This document shows positions 1 through 9,230 of a stretch of 39,359 bases of DNA, piece by piece (the stretch's first letter is position 1; each line of letters begins with the position of its first letter). Where the stretch lies: the NCBI GenBank assembly GCA_900104495.1, contig FMXS01000022.1, positions 1-39,359 on the forward strand, written 5' to 3'. This DNA comes from Ruminococcaceae bacterium FB2012 (GTDB lineage: Bacteria; Bacillota; Clostridia; Oscillospirales; Ruminococcaceae). The notes below the pieces were generated by a model, which had not been told where the DNA came from, ran no database searches, and saw only the letters and a program-made list of their open reading frames with translations. A program made the position numbers and the translations under genes.

Positions 1-205
1 AATGATATTTGACAGGCACGCAAATTTGAAATACAAATATGGGAGCCGGCATTTTTGGTGCAGAGGATATTATGTTGACACAGTAGGACGGAATGAAAAA
101 GCAATACGTGAATACATAAGGAATCAAACCGAGGAAGATTATATGCAGGATCAAATGAGCTTGAAGGAATTTATGGACCCGTTTACGGGTAGTAAGACCA
201 TGTAG
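1..205 (+). CDS. tnpA: IS200-type Y1 transposase TnpA, C-terminal part (cut by window start)
   Basis: This is the last 67 or so residues of a small IS200/IS605-family Y1 transposase, a HUH-type single-strand DNA transposase that uses one catalytic tyrosine. The visible part contains FWCRGYYVDTVG followed by KAIREYIRNQ, the conserved helix that carries the catalytic Tyr in this family, and a short hydrophilic tail. The HUH motif would lie upstream and outside the window. The reading frame is open to the window edge, so the ATG at position 2 is internal rather than the start. A partial gene at the other end of the window (39180-39359) supplies the N-terminal 60 residues of the same kind of protein. 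No TnpB/IscB-type accessory gene is seen, as expected for an IS200-type element. Confidence 0.88.
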   Translation, partial: MIFDRHANLKYKYGSRHFWCRGYYVDTVGRNEKAIREYIRNQTEEDYMQDQMSLKEFMDPFTGSKTM

Positions 206-345
206 GCAAAAAAGAACAGCCGCTTTAGCGGCTGCCCGTGAATGTAATGCGGTGCTAAACTTTCGGCACCCCTTGAGGGGTCAAGCCAGTACCAGCCCCT
301 TTTAGGGGCAGAGCAAACCACCACTTTAGTGGTGGTTATGATTCG
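1..345 (+). mobile_element. IS200-type element, right part with subterminal hairpins
   Basis: Downstream of the transposase stop lie several short perfect hairpins: 217-234 (CAGCCGC/GCGGCTG), one near 292-305 (CCCC/GGGG) and 316-337 (AACCACCAC/GTGGTGGTT with loop TTTA). IS200/IS605 elements carry subterminal hairpins at their ends, which the transposase recognises, instead of inverted repeats; the 316-337 hairpin is the best candidate for the right-end one. The exact right boundary cannot be fixed from one copy, so 345 is approximate. Positions 345-460 contain nothing else that I can recognise. Confidence 0.7.
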
Positions 346-460
346 AGTGGGTGATTGAAGGGGGACGTCGATGCCGTTCTTGAACTAAGCCTCGGGATCA
401 TCCATAAATCGGTCGGATGTCGCTGTTAACGCAAAATCTCCGAATGCAGTTCGAGATTTG

Positions 461-489
461 TTGACAATGGCGATATGATATGATATAAT
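461..489 (+). promoter_or_regulatory. Consensus sigma-A promoter for the C11 protease gene
   Basis: TTGACA at 461-466 and TATAAT at 484-489 are separated by 17 bases, an exact match to the housekeeping consensus. It lies directly upstream of the protease gene, outside the IS200 element, and gives a leader of about 30 bases. Confidence 0.85.
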
Positions 490-525
490 TTAATCACCTT
501 AAACTCTATGACTGAGGTGAGATAT

Positions 526-2559
526 TTGTTCAAAAGAATAATTACATATATCCTGTGTGCTGCTATGGCATTACCCACCTGCGGATGCGGAGGAGAGGAC
601 AGCAGTTCCGACAGCAGCAGTGAGGTAACTACCGTGAGCACCACGGTTTCTGCCGCAGCGGAGAGCGAGGCCGAGAGCGACACCGCCTCAGAGGCGGATC
701 CGGAGCCCGCCAAGGGCAGCACCTCGCTGTTCATCTATCTCTGCGGTTCCGACCTCGAGACAAAGCAAAGCATCGCTACCATTGCCCTCAAGGAGCTTCT
801 TACCGCCGAGGTGCCCGATGATATGAATATCATTATCCAGACGGGCGGCGCGAAGAAATGGCGGAATTTCGACATCAGCCCCGAGGTCTCCCAGCGGTAT
901 GAGGTCAGAAACGGTGAGCTGAAACTTATCGAGAGTTTGTCGGAAAACAAGAATATGGGTGATTCCGCGACCCTTGCCGACTTTGCCTCCTGGTGCGATA
1001 CAAATTACCGCTCGGAGCGCAATATGATGCTTTTGTGGGATCACGGTGCGGGCTCGGCAAGAGGCGTCTGCTTCGATGAGAACAACAACTACGACCCCCT
1101 TACCCTCTCCGAACTTGGGGATGCTTTCAAAACCGCCAACTTGAAGAGCAAGTATGACATCCTCGGCTTCGATGCCTGCCTTATGGCTACCTTTGAGACA
1201 GCCATTTCTGTCAAGGATTACGCCGACTATATGATAGCCTCTCAGGACATAGAGCCCTCCTGTGGCTGGGGCTTGAAGACCGTTGCCGAGACCTTCTCCA
1301 AGGAGTCAGATGCCGCCGAAACGGGAAAGATCATCGTTGATGACTTCATCGAGCGCTGCAAGGAGAAGAACAAAAACGATTTTCTCTCGACCCTTTCCGT
1401 CTTTGACCTTAGCAAGACTGATACGGTCATCGACACCTTCAACGCCGTGATGAAGCTGGGCGAAGAACAGAACTACGCCAGTGAGAAAAAGGATGCGGGT
1501 TTCATCAACGCCATGAGGGACTGTGAACATTTCGGCGGAAACTCTCTTGAGAGCGGCTACTCGAATATGTTGGATCTGGTGGATCTTATCCTCTGCCTCG
1601 GTGTCATAAACGACACTACCGTCGATCTGATTGATGCTGTAAGCAACGAATTTGTGACCTACTATGCAAACTGCGGGAAAAGAAACAACTTCGGAGTTTC
1701 ATTCTACTGTCCGTTCGTTTATAACGCGCAGGAGATAGAGAATTATCTGGAGCTTAACATCAACGGACCCTATAACGAGATACTCAAAAGCATTTACCTC
1801 AACATCCCCGATACCACGGTGGAATTTGCCGACAGGGGCTCCATTGCCGATAACGGCGCCTTTCAGGTTACTCTCACCCCCGAGAGCAGCAGGTATGCGG
1901 GAAACATCAACTACATATTGATGACCGTGGACGAAAACGGCAAGCAGACCGCCATAGCCGCCGACAACGATATCCACAAGGATTGGGAAAATCTGAACTT
2001 CAAGTCCAACTTCCGCGGGATAACCCTTGCGATGAACGGACACCCAATGTTCTACAAGACCATCACGGGCAACGACAGCTACATAACCTTCAGCACGCCC
2101 ATCAAGGTCAACGGGGAAATCAGGGACTACCGGTTCAGCTTTATCTGGAACAGCGAGGAATTCAACGGCGGTCATTATCTTCCCGGCGGCCTCTGGGGAG
2201 GCTACGATGAAAACGGTATCCCCTCAAAGGATACATTTGAGCTCAAGCCCGATGACAAGATACAGGTGGCTACGGGTATCACAATGGGTGAGAACGGCAA
2301 GCTCAAAACTATATTCGGCGAGGAATTCGTTCTCGGCGATAAAGGTGAAGAGATAACCGAGCTGCCCCTTGACGGAAAGATATATCAGTATTACTTTGTA
2401 GTGACCGATATTTTCGGCAACCAGTTCGCCTCGGACACTGCCACATTTGAGATGACCAAGACCTACGAAGAACTTCTCAACGATCCTCTCCCCGACGGAG
2501 AGTATGCCGCGAAGGTCACAAATATAACCGAATACGATCCCGAAAAGGATGATCAATAA
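526..2559 (+). CDS. Clostripain-like (peptidase family C11) cysteine protease lipoprotein
   Basis: The product is a secreted, membrane-anchored cysteine protease of family C11, which usually cleaves after Arg or Lys. The family hallmarks are present: an N-terminal LFIYLCGSDLET strand, the catalytic His in LLWDHGAGS (about residue 173) and the catalytic Cys in ILGFDACLMATFE (about residue 218). The N-terminus is a lipoprotein signal ending at a Cys, followed by a Ser/Glu/Ala-rich linker of about 45 residues. An ATG at 508 is in frame, but TGAGGTGA (512-520) is a good ribosome binding site 5 bases before the TTG at 526, so I choose the TTG (677 aa). The same ATG-TGAGGTG-TTG arrangement recurs in a remnant at 19255-19273. 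The C-terminal 250 or so residues are beta-rich and of unknown role. A convergent terminator follows. Confidence 0.9.
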   Translation: MFKRIITYILCAAMALPTCGCGGEDSSSDSSSEVTTVSTTVSAAAESEAESDTASEADPEPAKGSTSLFIYLCGSDLETKQSIATIALKELLTAEVPDDMNIIIQTGGAKKWRNFDISPEVSQRYEVRNGELKLIESLSENKNMGDSATLADFASWCDTNYRSERNMMLLWDHGAGSARGVCFDENNNYDPLTLSELGDAFKTANLKSKYDILGFDACLMATFETAISVKDYADYMIASQDIEPSCGWGLKTVAETFSKESDAAETGKIIVDDFIERCKEKNKNDFLSTLSVFDLSKTDTVIDTFNAVMKLGEEQNYASEKKDAGFINAMRDCEHFGGNSLESGYSNMLDLVDLILCLGVINDTTVDLIDAVSNEFVTYYANCGKRNNFGVSFYCPFVYNAQEIENYLELNINGPYNEILKSIYLNIPDTTVEFADRGSIADNGAFQVTLTPESSRYAGNINYILMTVDENGKQTAIAADNDIHKDWENLNFKSNFRGITLAMNGHPMFYKTITGNDSYITFSTPIKVNGEIRDYRFSFIWNSEEFNGGHYLPGGLWGGYDENGIPSKDTFELKPDDKIQVATGITMGENGKLKTIFGEEFVLGDKGEEITELPLDGKIYQYYFVVTDIFGNQFASDTATFEMTKTYEELLNDPLPDGEYAAKVTNITEYDPEKDDQ

Positions 2560-2583
2560 AGCTTACAAGCAGCAACACGCTGC

Positions 2584-2625
2584 AAAACCAAACAGGACAG
2601 CACACGCTGTCCTGTTTGGTTTTTG
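2584..2625. terminator. Bidirectional intrinsic terminator
   Basis: An 18-bp perfect stem (2584-2601 with 2606-2623) with a 4-base loop is flanked by A-tracts on the left and T-tracts on the right. It can terminate both the C11 protease gene and the convergent small-peptide gene. Confidence 0.92.
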
Positions 2626-2634
2626 CCTTTGTAT

Positions 2635-2757
2635 TTACGGTCCAATTTTGATGAGCTCATCATCTTCAACTGGGCTACAGCCGCTTGTCATGATAACATC
2701 CTCTGTTTCAAAAATGATTATCTCTAGTTCGGGAGATTCGTATTTTTTCTTATCCAC
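2635..2757 (-). CDS. Small peptide (40 aa) with EIIIFET-x-DVI leader-like segment; candidate modified-peptide precursor
   Basis: This short gene starts at GTG 2757 and encodes 40 residues. It lies 15 bases after the stop of the leucine-rich-repeat gene on the same strand, with GGGAGG overlapping that stop region and a 9-base spacer, so coupled translation is likely. The product begins with a basic segment, then KYESPELEIIIFETEDVI, then MTSG, one Cys (residue 27) and an acidic tail. It has no signal peptide or membrane segment. A second peptide at 22527-22676 shares Y-x-S-x-E-x-EIIIFET-x-DVI-x-x-S in the same position relative to a homologous upstream gene, which is strong evidence that both are real genes. 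The leader-then-variable-tail layout resembles a precursor of a radical-SAM-modified peptide, and such an enzyme is encoded 6 kb away. That function is inference. Confidence 0.75.
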   Translation of the reverse strand: MDKKKYESPELEIIIFETEDVIMTSGCSPVEDDELIKIGP

Positions 2758-2772
2758 TTTAACCGTCCTCCC

Positions 2773-4656
2773 TTAAACGAAATAATCCTTGGCGGCTGAC
2801 CAGTATTTGAACAGCGCCCTGCATACGTTTTGAAGCTTTATGTCGGTTGTACCGTCTTTCAGCACGTTATAGCAATAATTCATAGGGCTGTAGGTAACAG
2901 CAGGATTTCCGTTAATCTTCAGCGTGAAGTCGGAATTAAGGCTCTTCGCATTGATGTTTCTTATCCTTGCAATCTTGTATTCTGCGTTTGATGCAGATTC
3001 AACTGTCATATTATCGCAGGTGAATGTCAGCTCGGAGTTGCTCTTGAAGTAAAGCGAAAGCGTGGTCTGAGATTTGAGCGAAAGTGTTGCGCCCTCAAAG
3101 GTAACGCCATCGGGAAGAGTGTGGGTCGTATATGTACTCTTGTTGATCAGTTCGGCGTTCACTTCGGACAGATTGTTGTCTTCATAGCCGGCATTGGCTA
3201 ACCCGGCTTCTGTGGTGCCGAAATACGTTTGCGCCGATGCACCGTAGTTGAGCATCGACCTTACAAGCGGCGCTGCTTTTCCATACTCCTCGACCTCGGT
3301 GTGTGCAAGCAGATAGTCTGCATAATCCTTGACGGAGTATTTGTATTCCGTGCCTTCAATGCTGCCGTCAACTATCTGTGCTGTGATCTCGGAAGCCATA
3401 TCCTTTGCGCTGACCTTGCACTTGAATTTGTAATAGGTCTTACCGCTTATTTCCTTGGCATTGTTCTCGTCAGCAGTTACAGCCTTGACAGACAGCGTCT
3501 GCGTTTCGGTCTTGTCGCCGTTGGGAACGGTGAAAACCATCTCGGCGGTGTCGCTGTTTTTCAGAGAATCTGGCAGCTCCATATAGAAGTTCACGCCGAT
3601 GTCGCCGTCAAGGCTGAGGGAGTATCCGTAAAGATGCTCGCCGAGGTCCATATCTATCTGAGACATAAAGGTAACGTTGACGCTGGTACCGAAATTAGTC
3701 TCATATGCTTTAAGATAATCCGCAGGAACATAGCAGACCGTCGTATATGAATTTGCAGCTCCCGCAAAATCATCGCAGCCTTTATCTTTCCAAGTCAGAT
3801 TGGACGGATCGGCATAGCAGTAAACATCGGTTACGGAATCCAGCCCGTAAAACGCATCAGTGCCGATATAAACAACATTTTGGGGAATTGTGAACGATTT
3901 TATAATGTCATCGGTATTGTAGTAATCTGCATTAGAAAATGCAAATTCTTCTATTCTTGTAAGCGTTTCGGGAAGAGTCAGCGTACTGAGCGTGCAGTTT
4001 CTGAATGTATTCGTATTAATGACGGTCAGCTTTGTAACTGCAAGATCGGCGGTTTTCAAGTTTATACAGTCTTGAAAAGCCTCGGATCCGAGGGAAGTAA
4101 GCCCGGCCGGGAATTTGACCGTTTCAAGTATTGTGCAGTAATTGAAAGCATCGTCTCCTATAGTGGTAACCGAGTCGGGCAGAGTAATACTCTGTAGGTT
4201 ATGGCAGTCATTAAACGCATTGTTTCCAATCTTAACAAGTGAATCGGGAAGATTAACGGTATTAAGTAACACGCAGCGCCAAAATGCGCCATCGCCGATA
4301 GATGTAACTGTATTTGCCATTGTAACCGTGGTTATGGTAAACGCATCATAATCATCTGTCACATCGTAAAACGCTTGATTGCCGATATGGGTTATCCCAC
4401 TATCGAAAACAACGGTGGTTGCTTGCTTAAGATATCCATCGTAAGTGCGCTGATGATCGCCGGTGTCAAAATCCCACATCGGGCCAGTACCGGTGAAGGT
4501 CAGCGTATCGTTATCATCATCATATGCCCAGGTAATATGATCTCCTGCTTGGTTTGCGTTATCCGCCGACACCGTCATCGGCAGAGCGGCGAAGGCCGCC
4601 GAGCAGAGCAGCCCTGCCAAAAGCACGCGGAATGGCTTCCTTTTCAGTATAGTCAT
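2773..4656 (-). CDS. BspA-type leucine-rich-repeat surface protein with shared C-terminal module
   Basis: This is a secreted protein of 627 residues. It has a Sec signal peptide (basic start, LLAGLLCSAAFAALPMTVSA), then about 5-7 BspA/LRR_5 repeats (residues about 75-270) with the typical pattern of IGDGAF...C..L..V.LPDSL..IG. From about residue 340 it carries a module beginning GYSLSLDGDIGVNFY and ending in a Tyr-Phe-Val tail. This module is homologous to the C-terminal regions of the proteins at 19426-22521 and 23317-26670. The start at 4656 is chosen because AAGGAGGA lies 6 bases upstream; an in-frame ATG at 4680 has no such site. BspA-type repeats mediate host or cell-surface contacts in several anaerobes. 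The gene has no clear promoter of its own and may be read through from the giant lipoprotein gene upstream. Confidence 0.85.
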   Translation of the reverse strand: MTILKRKPFRVLLAGLLCSAAFAALPMTVSADNANQAGDHITWAYDDDNDTLTFTGTGPMWDFDTGDHQRTYDGYLKQATTVVFDSGITHIGNQAFYDVTDDYDAFTITTVTMANTVTSIGDGAFWRCVLLNTVNLPDSLVKIGNNAFNDCHNLQSITLPDSVTTIGDDAFNYCTILETVKFPAGLTSLGSEAFQDCINLKTADLAVTKLTVINTNTFRNCTLSTLTLPETLTRIEEFAFSNADYYNTDDIIKSFTIPQNVVYIGTDAFYGLDSVTDVYCYADPSNLTWKDKGCDDFAGAANSYTTVCYVPADYLKAYETNFGTSVNVTFMSQIDMDLGEHLYGYSLSLDGDIGVNFYMELPDSLKNSDTAEMVFTVPNGDKTETQTLSVKAVTADENNAKEISGKTYYKFKCKVSAKDMASEITAQIVDGSIEGTEYKYSVKDYADYLLAHTEVEEYGKAAPLVRSMLNYGASAQTYFGTTEAGLANAGYEDNNLSEVNAELINKSTYTTHTLPDGVTFEGATLSLKSQTTLSLYFKSNSELTFTCDNMTVESASNAEYKIARIRNINAKSLNSDFTLKINGNPAVTYSPMNYCYNVLKDGTTDIKLQNVCRALFKYWSAAKDYFV

Positions 4657-4700
4657 AATATTTCCTCCTTGTAAGGTCAAGTCTTATCGTCATTACACGC

Positions 4701-4778
4701 AAAGCCTCGCGGAGCGCTGAGGCCGCGGGGCTTTGCCTGTCCACAAAAGGAGCTGCCTCGGGGACAGCCCCTCTTGTG
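4701..4778. other. Intergenic hairpins between giant lipoprotein and LRR genes
   Basis: Two imperfect hairpins lie in the 187-bp gap: 4701-4734 (12 bp, one wobble) and 4742-4778 (about 14 bp with wobbles). Neither is followed by a strong T-tract on the minus strand, so they may attenuate or process a shared transcript rather than end it fully. Confidence 0.4.
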
Positions 4779-4843
4779 TTCGGGGTTTGGTTTGATCTGT
4801 GCTTAGCCTTTAAGGCTGCGGGGTGAGTCTGTGTTTCTGCGCA

Positions 4844-7800
4844 TCAGTCGAGAGTGAGCACACCCCAGCGGTCGTTTACGCCTTTCTTGTTCGCGCCGTA
4901 TTTTCCTCCATACAGATAACCGTCCATATCTTTATTTTTGACATGTTCATCTACATACCAATAATCATAGGTATCTTGGAAGGATTTAACTGCTTCATAA
5001 CCGACCAGAAGGCTCTTCGATGTGTCAACGAAACAGTTACCCTTTATTAAATTGTAGTAATCAGTATCCCAACTATCATTATCTTTTACGCATCTTACAT
5101 ATTCAACTTTATCAAGCTTAGTATAAACGCAGGCGTGTTCGGGTATCTTCATACCTGCCATTTCCATTACTTGTCCGAAGGTCCTGCCGTTCATTCGTTT
5201 TACAAAATCGGAAACCTCGTCATCGGTCCAGTTTCTTTCAACACTGAGGCCAAGCGCCTTGCCCTTGTAATACTTCATGTTTTTCCTCGATGTATTAGTG
5301 GAATCGACGTACCGTACAGTTCCGCCAAGGATATAGCAGTAGGGGTGATAAGCGGGGTTGTCGCCGGCTGCCTTCTTTACAAGGTGCTTGCTCTCGGGGT
5401 CGATCTTATCAAGGTGGAGATAGGTAACGGGAGCATTGGGTGCGCCCATATTCACGCTCTTGCCGCTTACCGATGCTGTGCCGTTGTTATCGGTGTAGAT
5501 CACCGAAACTCCGCCTCGCTCGGTCACCTCATCGGTGGTGTAATAGAGATGTATCTCCGTGCCGCCGTTGGCGTAGTTAAGGCTGCCTTTCGCATCGGCG
5601 AAATCGCTGTCCTTAAAGGACGAATAGGGAACGGGCTTATAGGTGGCATTGCCCTTCGTAACGCTGTCTTTCAGCTCTCCGGGAACAAGGATGAAGTCCT
5701 TAACGGAATTTTCGTAATCATCAGTGCGCTCATAGCTGAGATTAAGGGGATCGTGACCTTCTGCGGGGCAGAGATCCGTATCAAGAGCCTCGCGCTTTCC
5801 GTCGATAGTGTAAACGCCGTCTTTATATTGTGCATTCTTGCCGCTCACAAGTTCGGGATCCTTGATATAGATGGGACCCGAGCCGAAGGACTTGTAGATA
5901 TGGAGGAAGACATCTGCTCCGCCTGCGCCCTTGTTAAGATCCATTCCGTCAACGGCATTTGTTTTGTTCTCGTTCACCACGAGACCCGAGATCGCCAGTT
6001 TGTCATCGTTCTCTTCCTTTGAATAGAACAGGTAGAGGTCTTTTCCGCCGGCCTTGCAGTTCAGCTCGCCCTTGTCTCCCGTGAACGTTTTGTCTCCGTC
6101 ATAGGGACAGAGCTTGTAAGTCTTGCCGTCAACAGTTACGGAATCCTTCTTGTACTTGCTGCCCTCAAATACCCTTATGCTTTTGATAGCCTCATCGTAT
6201 TTCTTTGTGGTCTTGTAGCCGAGGTAGATATACCTTCCGCCTGCCTTCTTGTTAAGATCGTAATTGACGATATTATAGCCCTGTCTATAGAGCATATTGA
6301 TACATTCGTTCTGCTTGCCCCAGCCTACAACGATGATGTCGCTGATAAAGGTCTCGCCGTACTTTTCTGCTACCTCTGTGACCTTGTCGTCAAATACCAG
6401 TTCGTCGGGAGCAACACCGTTAACTGCGTTGTCATCTATGAAGCTGCACATTTCAAGGAACTTCTGATATTCCTTCTTGAAGGGGTGAGAGTCCTCCAAA
6501 TCATCAATCTCGGAGGAAACGTTGTCGTGGATCATCATAAGAGGAATGGCATCTGAAATAGTAGAGCGGACGGTCTCTCTTATCAGAGCGCGTACTCCGA
6601 AGGACTCGGTATCAAAGTTGTACATCATTGAGTACAGCTTGTCGTAGCTCTCGAAAGGATTGCGCATGGTGGAGGGTTTGAGCCATACGTCGTACAGTTC
6701 ATCGAAGCAGTCCTTCATCTTCTCATAGTCCTTCTTGAAGCTGCCGTAGTAGGGGTTCTGTCCGTTATTCTCTCCCGCACGCTTGTAGATATAGGTCATC
6801 AGCTGTTCGTTATAAGCTCTGATCTGCTTTACCGTAGCATTATCGGGAAGAGTGATGCCCCTTTCCTTAAGGTCGTTGACGCCGCGGCCAAGGGCGCTTT
6901 GTACCGCTTCTGTGGCAGTGATGAACTTGCTGCGGAGGGTATCGAAGGGCTCCAGGCTGTTCTTATAAAGCTCCATCTGCATCTCGTTGAGAGTAGATCT
7001 TACCTTTTCCAGCTTGGCATCCAGATCTCTTATCATATTCTTGATATCGTGGAGCTCATCCATCAGTTTCTGCTGATCGGACTTCTTCGCGCCGATGAAT
7101 TCAAGGAACCCTACGCATCCCTGGAAAAACGATACCACACTTCCTATATTGCCGCCCATCCATAATATAGAGCCGTACCAGGTTTCCTTGCCTTTTGTCC
7201 AGTCCTTGATAGCCTGAAGATTAGCTTTACTGATCGTTACACCTTGCTGATCCCACGTCAGCCATTTCCCGATATCCTTCAAGTCCTTTCCCATAGACTC
7301 GTCGGAATAATCGCGGCTGTAGGACAGCGCCTCGTCGGACTTTTCGCCCCAGGCTGTTGTCATAGCGCCCTCGGCTATGGTGAGATCGCCGTAGAAGGAG
7401 AAATCTTCGGTGGTCTGCTCCCCCGCGGGAACTGAAAATACCAGTTCTGCGTTGGTGCCGTTTTCATTTACCTTCACGGACTCGAATTTGGCTCCTTCAA
7501 GATCGCTGCCGAAGGTGAAGGTATCGGCGCTGAGATCGCTGTTAAATGTGCCGCCGAAGGCATAGAGGATGAGGCCCAATCTAAGGTCGCTGCCGCCTGC
7601 CTCGCAGAAGTCCAGCACAGGGTAGAAGGAAACGGGAGAGATCGTGAGGTGGGTCTTGAAGCCGTTAAAGTCGGCCTCCTTGCCGCTGAGCGCTCTAACG
7701 ATGTCGCTTCCGGTCTTGGCGTCCTTGACGGACAGGGTAACAGATGCGGTATAGTCGTCCTTCTTCTCGACCTTCTCAACGGTGACGCCGTCGATCTTGA

Positions 7801-8791
7801 TGTTGTCCTTGGTGAGCTTGTCGAAGTCAACGCTCCCGCCGGATCTGAGGTCTACGGTAGCCTTGCCGCCCTCGAATTTAAGGGTGGAAGCAACGAAGAA
7901 GGTGTTGTTGTCAAGCAAAGTTACATTGGCTCTCAACTCTCTGGCGTTATCCTTAACAGCCTCGGGAGCCACGATAACGGTACCGAACAGGTATGCGCCC
8001 TGAGAGTCGTTGATGGTGATGTCGCCTTTGAGCAGGACGGTGAGGTTCTTTCCCGATGCGGAAACGCTCTCAACGTCCATAGAATAGAAGGCGTTAGCCA
8101 GTGAGATCATATCCGTGGTGACGTTATCGGCATACTCGCCGCCGTCAAGGGTAAGTGTCACCTTGACCTCAGTGGCAGAGGGTGCTATCTCGGAGATGTC
8201 GGGGGTAAGGGTCATTTCGGGGAACTCAACATCAACGTAGGCTGTCGCCTTGACGTCCTTCATCTTGATGCTGTACTCCGCGGTGCCGTACTTCACGGCG
8301 TTCTCGTCGGTGAAGCTGATCTCCCAGCTGCCGTCATCCTTCTTGGTGACGGAATCGAGCTTGGCTGTGCGCTCGCCGTCCACATAGGTGCCGAAAATGT
8401 CCCCTGCGGTTTCGGAGGATTCTTCATCTTCCTCGGAAGCGGCAAGAACGGTGCCGGGTTCGAGGCCGATATAAGTAACTTCCACGTTTTCGGCGGTAAG
8501 ACCAGAGAGGTCAACATCTGCCGAATTAGCCTTGATCGTGGTGGTGTACTTGCCGTTCGACATAAACTTTACGGCAGAAGCGGTAACAGGATCCTCCTCT
8601 TCTTCCGTGGGCTCGGGCTCGGCTGTGCTGTCGGGAGCCTTACTGCTGTCAGTTTCGGACTCGGCCGCAGACGATGCCGTGGACTCGGTGACCGAACTGC
8701 TGTCGTCCTTATCCTCACAGGAGGTAAGGGCGGTCACGGACATTGCCAGTGCAAGAATAAAAGCGATGATCTTTTTTGAATGGTATTTCAT
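4844..8791 (-). CDS. Giant multidomain lipoprotein (1315 aa), Ig-like / helical / beta-prism-like repeats
   Basis: The protein starts with a lipoprotein signal (lipobox ALTSC, Cys 25) and a Ser/Glu/Pro linker to about residue 65. Residues 70-510 are beta-rich with repeated units such as NVEVTYIG and KDNIKIDGVTVEKVEKKDD, probably several Ig-like domains. Residues 510-790 are mainly helical, with an uncharged, Gly-rich hydrophobic stretch (GGNIGSVVSFFQGCVGFLEF) followed by a heptad-rich coiled coil. From about 815 to 1120 there are at least five repeats of the type DLN-x-x-AGG-x-x-IYL-x-Y, which resemble MABP/beta-prism repeats; this match is from memory of the motif. The last 190 residues are unique to this family. 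A full-length paralogue lies at 15347-19099. Strong ribosome binding site and promoter. The function is unknown; surface adhesion or a pore-forming-like role are both possible. Confidence 0.85.
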   Translation of the reverse strand: MKYHSKKIIAFILALAMSVTALTSCEDKDDSSSVTESTASSAAESETDSSKAPDSTAEPEPTEEEEDPVTASAVKFMSNGKYTTTIKANSADVDLSGLTAENVEVTYIGLEPGTVLAASEEDEESSETAGDIFGTYVDGERTAKLDSVTKKDDGSWEISFTDENAVKYGTAEYSIKMKDVKATAYVDVEFPEMTLTPDISEIAPSATEVKVTLTLDGGEYADNVTTDMISLANAFYSMDVESVSASGKNLTVLLKGDITINDSQGAYLFGTVIVAPEAVKDNARELRANVTLLDNNTFFVASTLKFEGGKATVDLRSGGSVDFDKLTKDNIKIDGVTVEKVEKKDDYTASVTLSVKDAKTGSDIVRALSGKEADFNGFKTHLTISPVSFYPVLDFCEAGGSDLRLGLILYAFGGTFNSDLSADTFTFGSDLEGAKFESVKVNENGTNAELVFSVPAGEQTTEDFSFYGDLTIAEGAMTTAWGEKSDEALSYSRDYSDESMGKDLKDIGKWLTWDQQGVTISKANLQAIKDWTKGKETWYGSILWMGGNIGSVVSFFQGCVGFLEFIGAKKSDQQKLMDELHDIKNMIRDLDAKLEKVRSTLNEMQMELYKNSLEPFDTLRSKFITATEAVQSALGRGVNDLKERGITLPDNATVKQIRAYNEQLMTYIYKRAGENNGQNPYYGSFKKDYEKMKDCFDELYDVWLKPSTMRNPFESYDKLYSMMYNFDTESFGVRALIRETVRSTISDAIPLMMIHDNVSSEIDDLEDSHPFKKEYQKFLEMCSFIDDNAVNGVAPDELVFDDKVTEVAEKYGETFISDIIVVGWGKQNECINMLYRQGYNIVNYDLNKKAGGRYIYLGYKTTKKYDEAIKSIRVFEGSKYKKDSVTVDGKTYKLCPYDGDKTFTGDKGELNCKAGGKDLYLFYSKEENDDKLAISGLVVNENKTNAVDGMDLNKGAGGADVFLHIYKSFGSGPIYIKDPELVSGKNAQYKDGVYTIDGKREALDTDLCPAEGHDPLNLSYERTDDYENSVKDFILVPGELKDSVTKGNATYKPVPYSSFKDSDFADAKGSLNYANGGTEIHLYYTTDEVTERGGVSVIYTDNNGTASVSGKSVNMGAPNAPVTYLHLDKIDPESKHLVKKAAGDNPAYHPYCYILGGTVRYVDSTNTSRKNMKYYKGKALGLSVERNWTDDEVSDFVKRMNGRTFGQVMEMAGMKIPEHACVYTKLDKVEYVRCVKDNDSWDTDYYNLIKGNCFVDTSKSLLVGYEAVKSFQDTYDYWYVDEHVKNKDMDGYLYGGKYGANKKGVNDRWGVLTLD

Positions 8792-8881
8792 AACATTTCT
8801 TCCTTTCTTGACATTATTCTTTTGCGCTGCAAGAACAGTTGATCTTTCGCAATAACATTTTCCTGGAAATTATTCATTTTT

Positions 8882-8910
8882 ATTATAACAAAAAAACACG
8901 ATCTTGTCAA
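8882..8910 (-). promoter_or_regulatory. Consensus sigma-A promoter for the giant lipoprotein gene
   Basis: On the minus strand TTGACA (8910-8905) and TATAAT (8887-8882) are separated by 17 bases, an exact consensus. It lies about 90 bases upstream of the ATG at 8791 and would drive the leftward unit toward 2635. Confidence 0.88.
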
Positions 8911-9184
8911 CAGTTTTTCATACTGCATTTACAGATCCTGTGCCTTTGGGCAACTTTTTCGGTTCTGCTTTATGTTTTCCTTTGCTGTGATTACAGTATA
9001 TCACTCCGACTATGACAACACCTTTACAAAAAGTAGTTATTCAAAAAAAATTTTGCAAAAGAAACTTTTCTCGGGAAGAACACGGGTACCTGATAAAACA
9101 GTATCAATGGGCTAATACATTCTTATAGGCGATTGTAAAGGTTTGCATATAAAAATGATACTAAAGCTTTTTTTGTCCTGACCC
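8911..9184. other. Divergent intergenic region without a recognised gene
   Basis: This AT-rich gap separates the leftward giant lipoprotein gene from the rightward radical SAM operon. I looked here on both strands for a short precursor-peptide gene with a ribosome binding site and found none. Apart from the two flanking promoters I see no clear operator or riboswitch. Confidence 0.5.
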
Positions 9185-9213
9185 TTGCCAAATCCTCAAA
9201 AATGATATATAAT
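9185..9213 (+). promoter_or_regulatory. Promoter of the radical SAM / ABC exporter operon
   Basis: TTGCCA (9185-9190) and TATAAT (9208-9213) are 17 bases apart. The ribosome binding site GAGGTG (9220-9225) is 5 bases before the ATG at 9231, so the leader is only about 10 bases long. Confidence 0.8.
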
Positions 9214-9230
9214 AGTATCGAGGTGTCCTC

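Noticed and set aside
8911..9184. Possible precursor-peptide gene directly upstream of the radical SAM gene
   Set aside because: No short frame with a start, a ribosome binding site and a leader-like segment was found on either strand.
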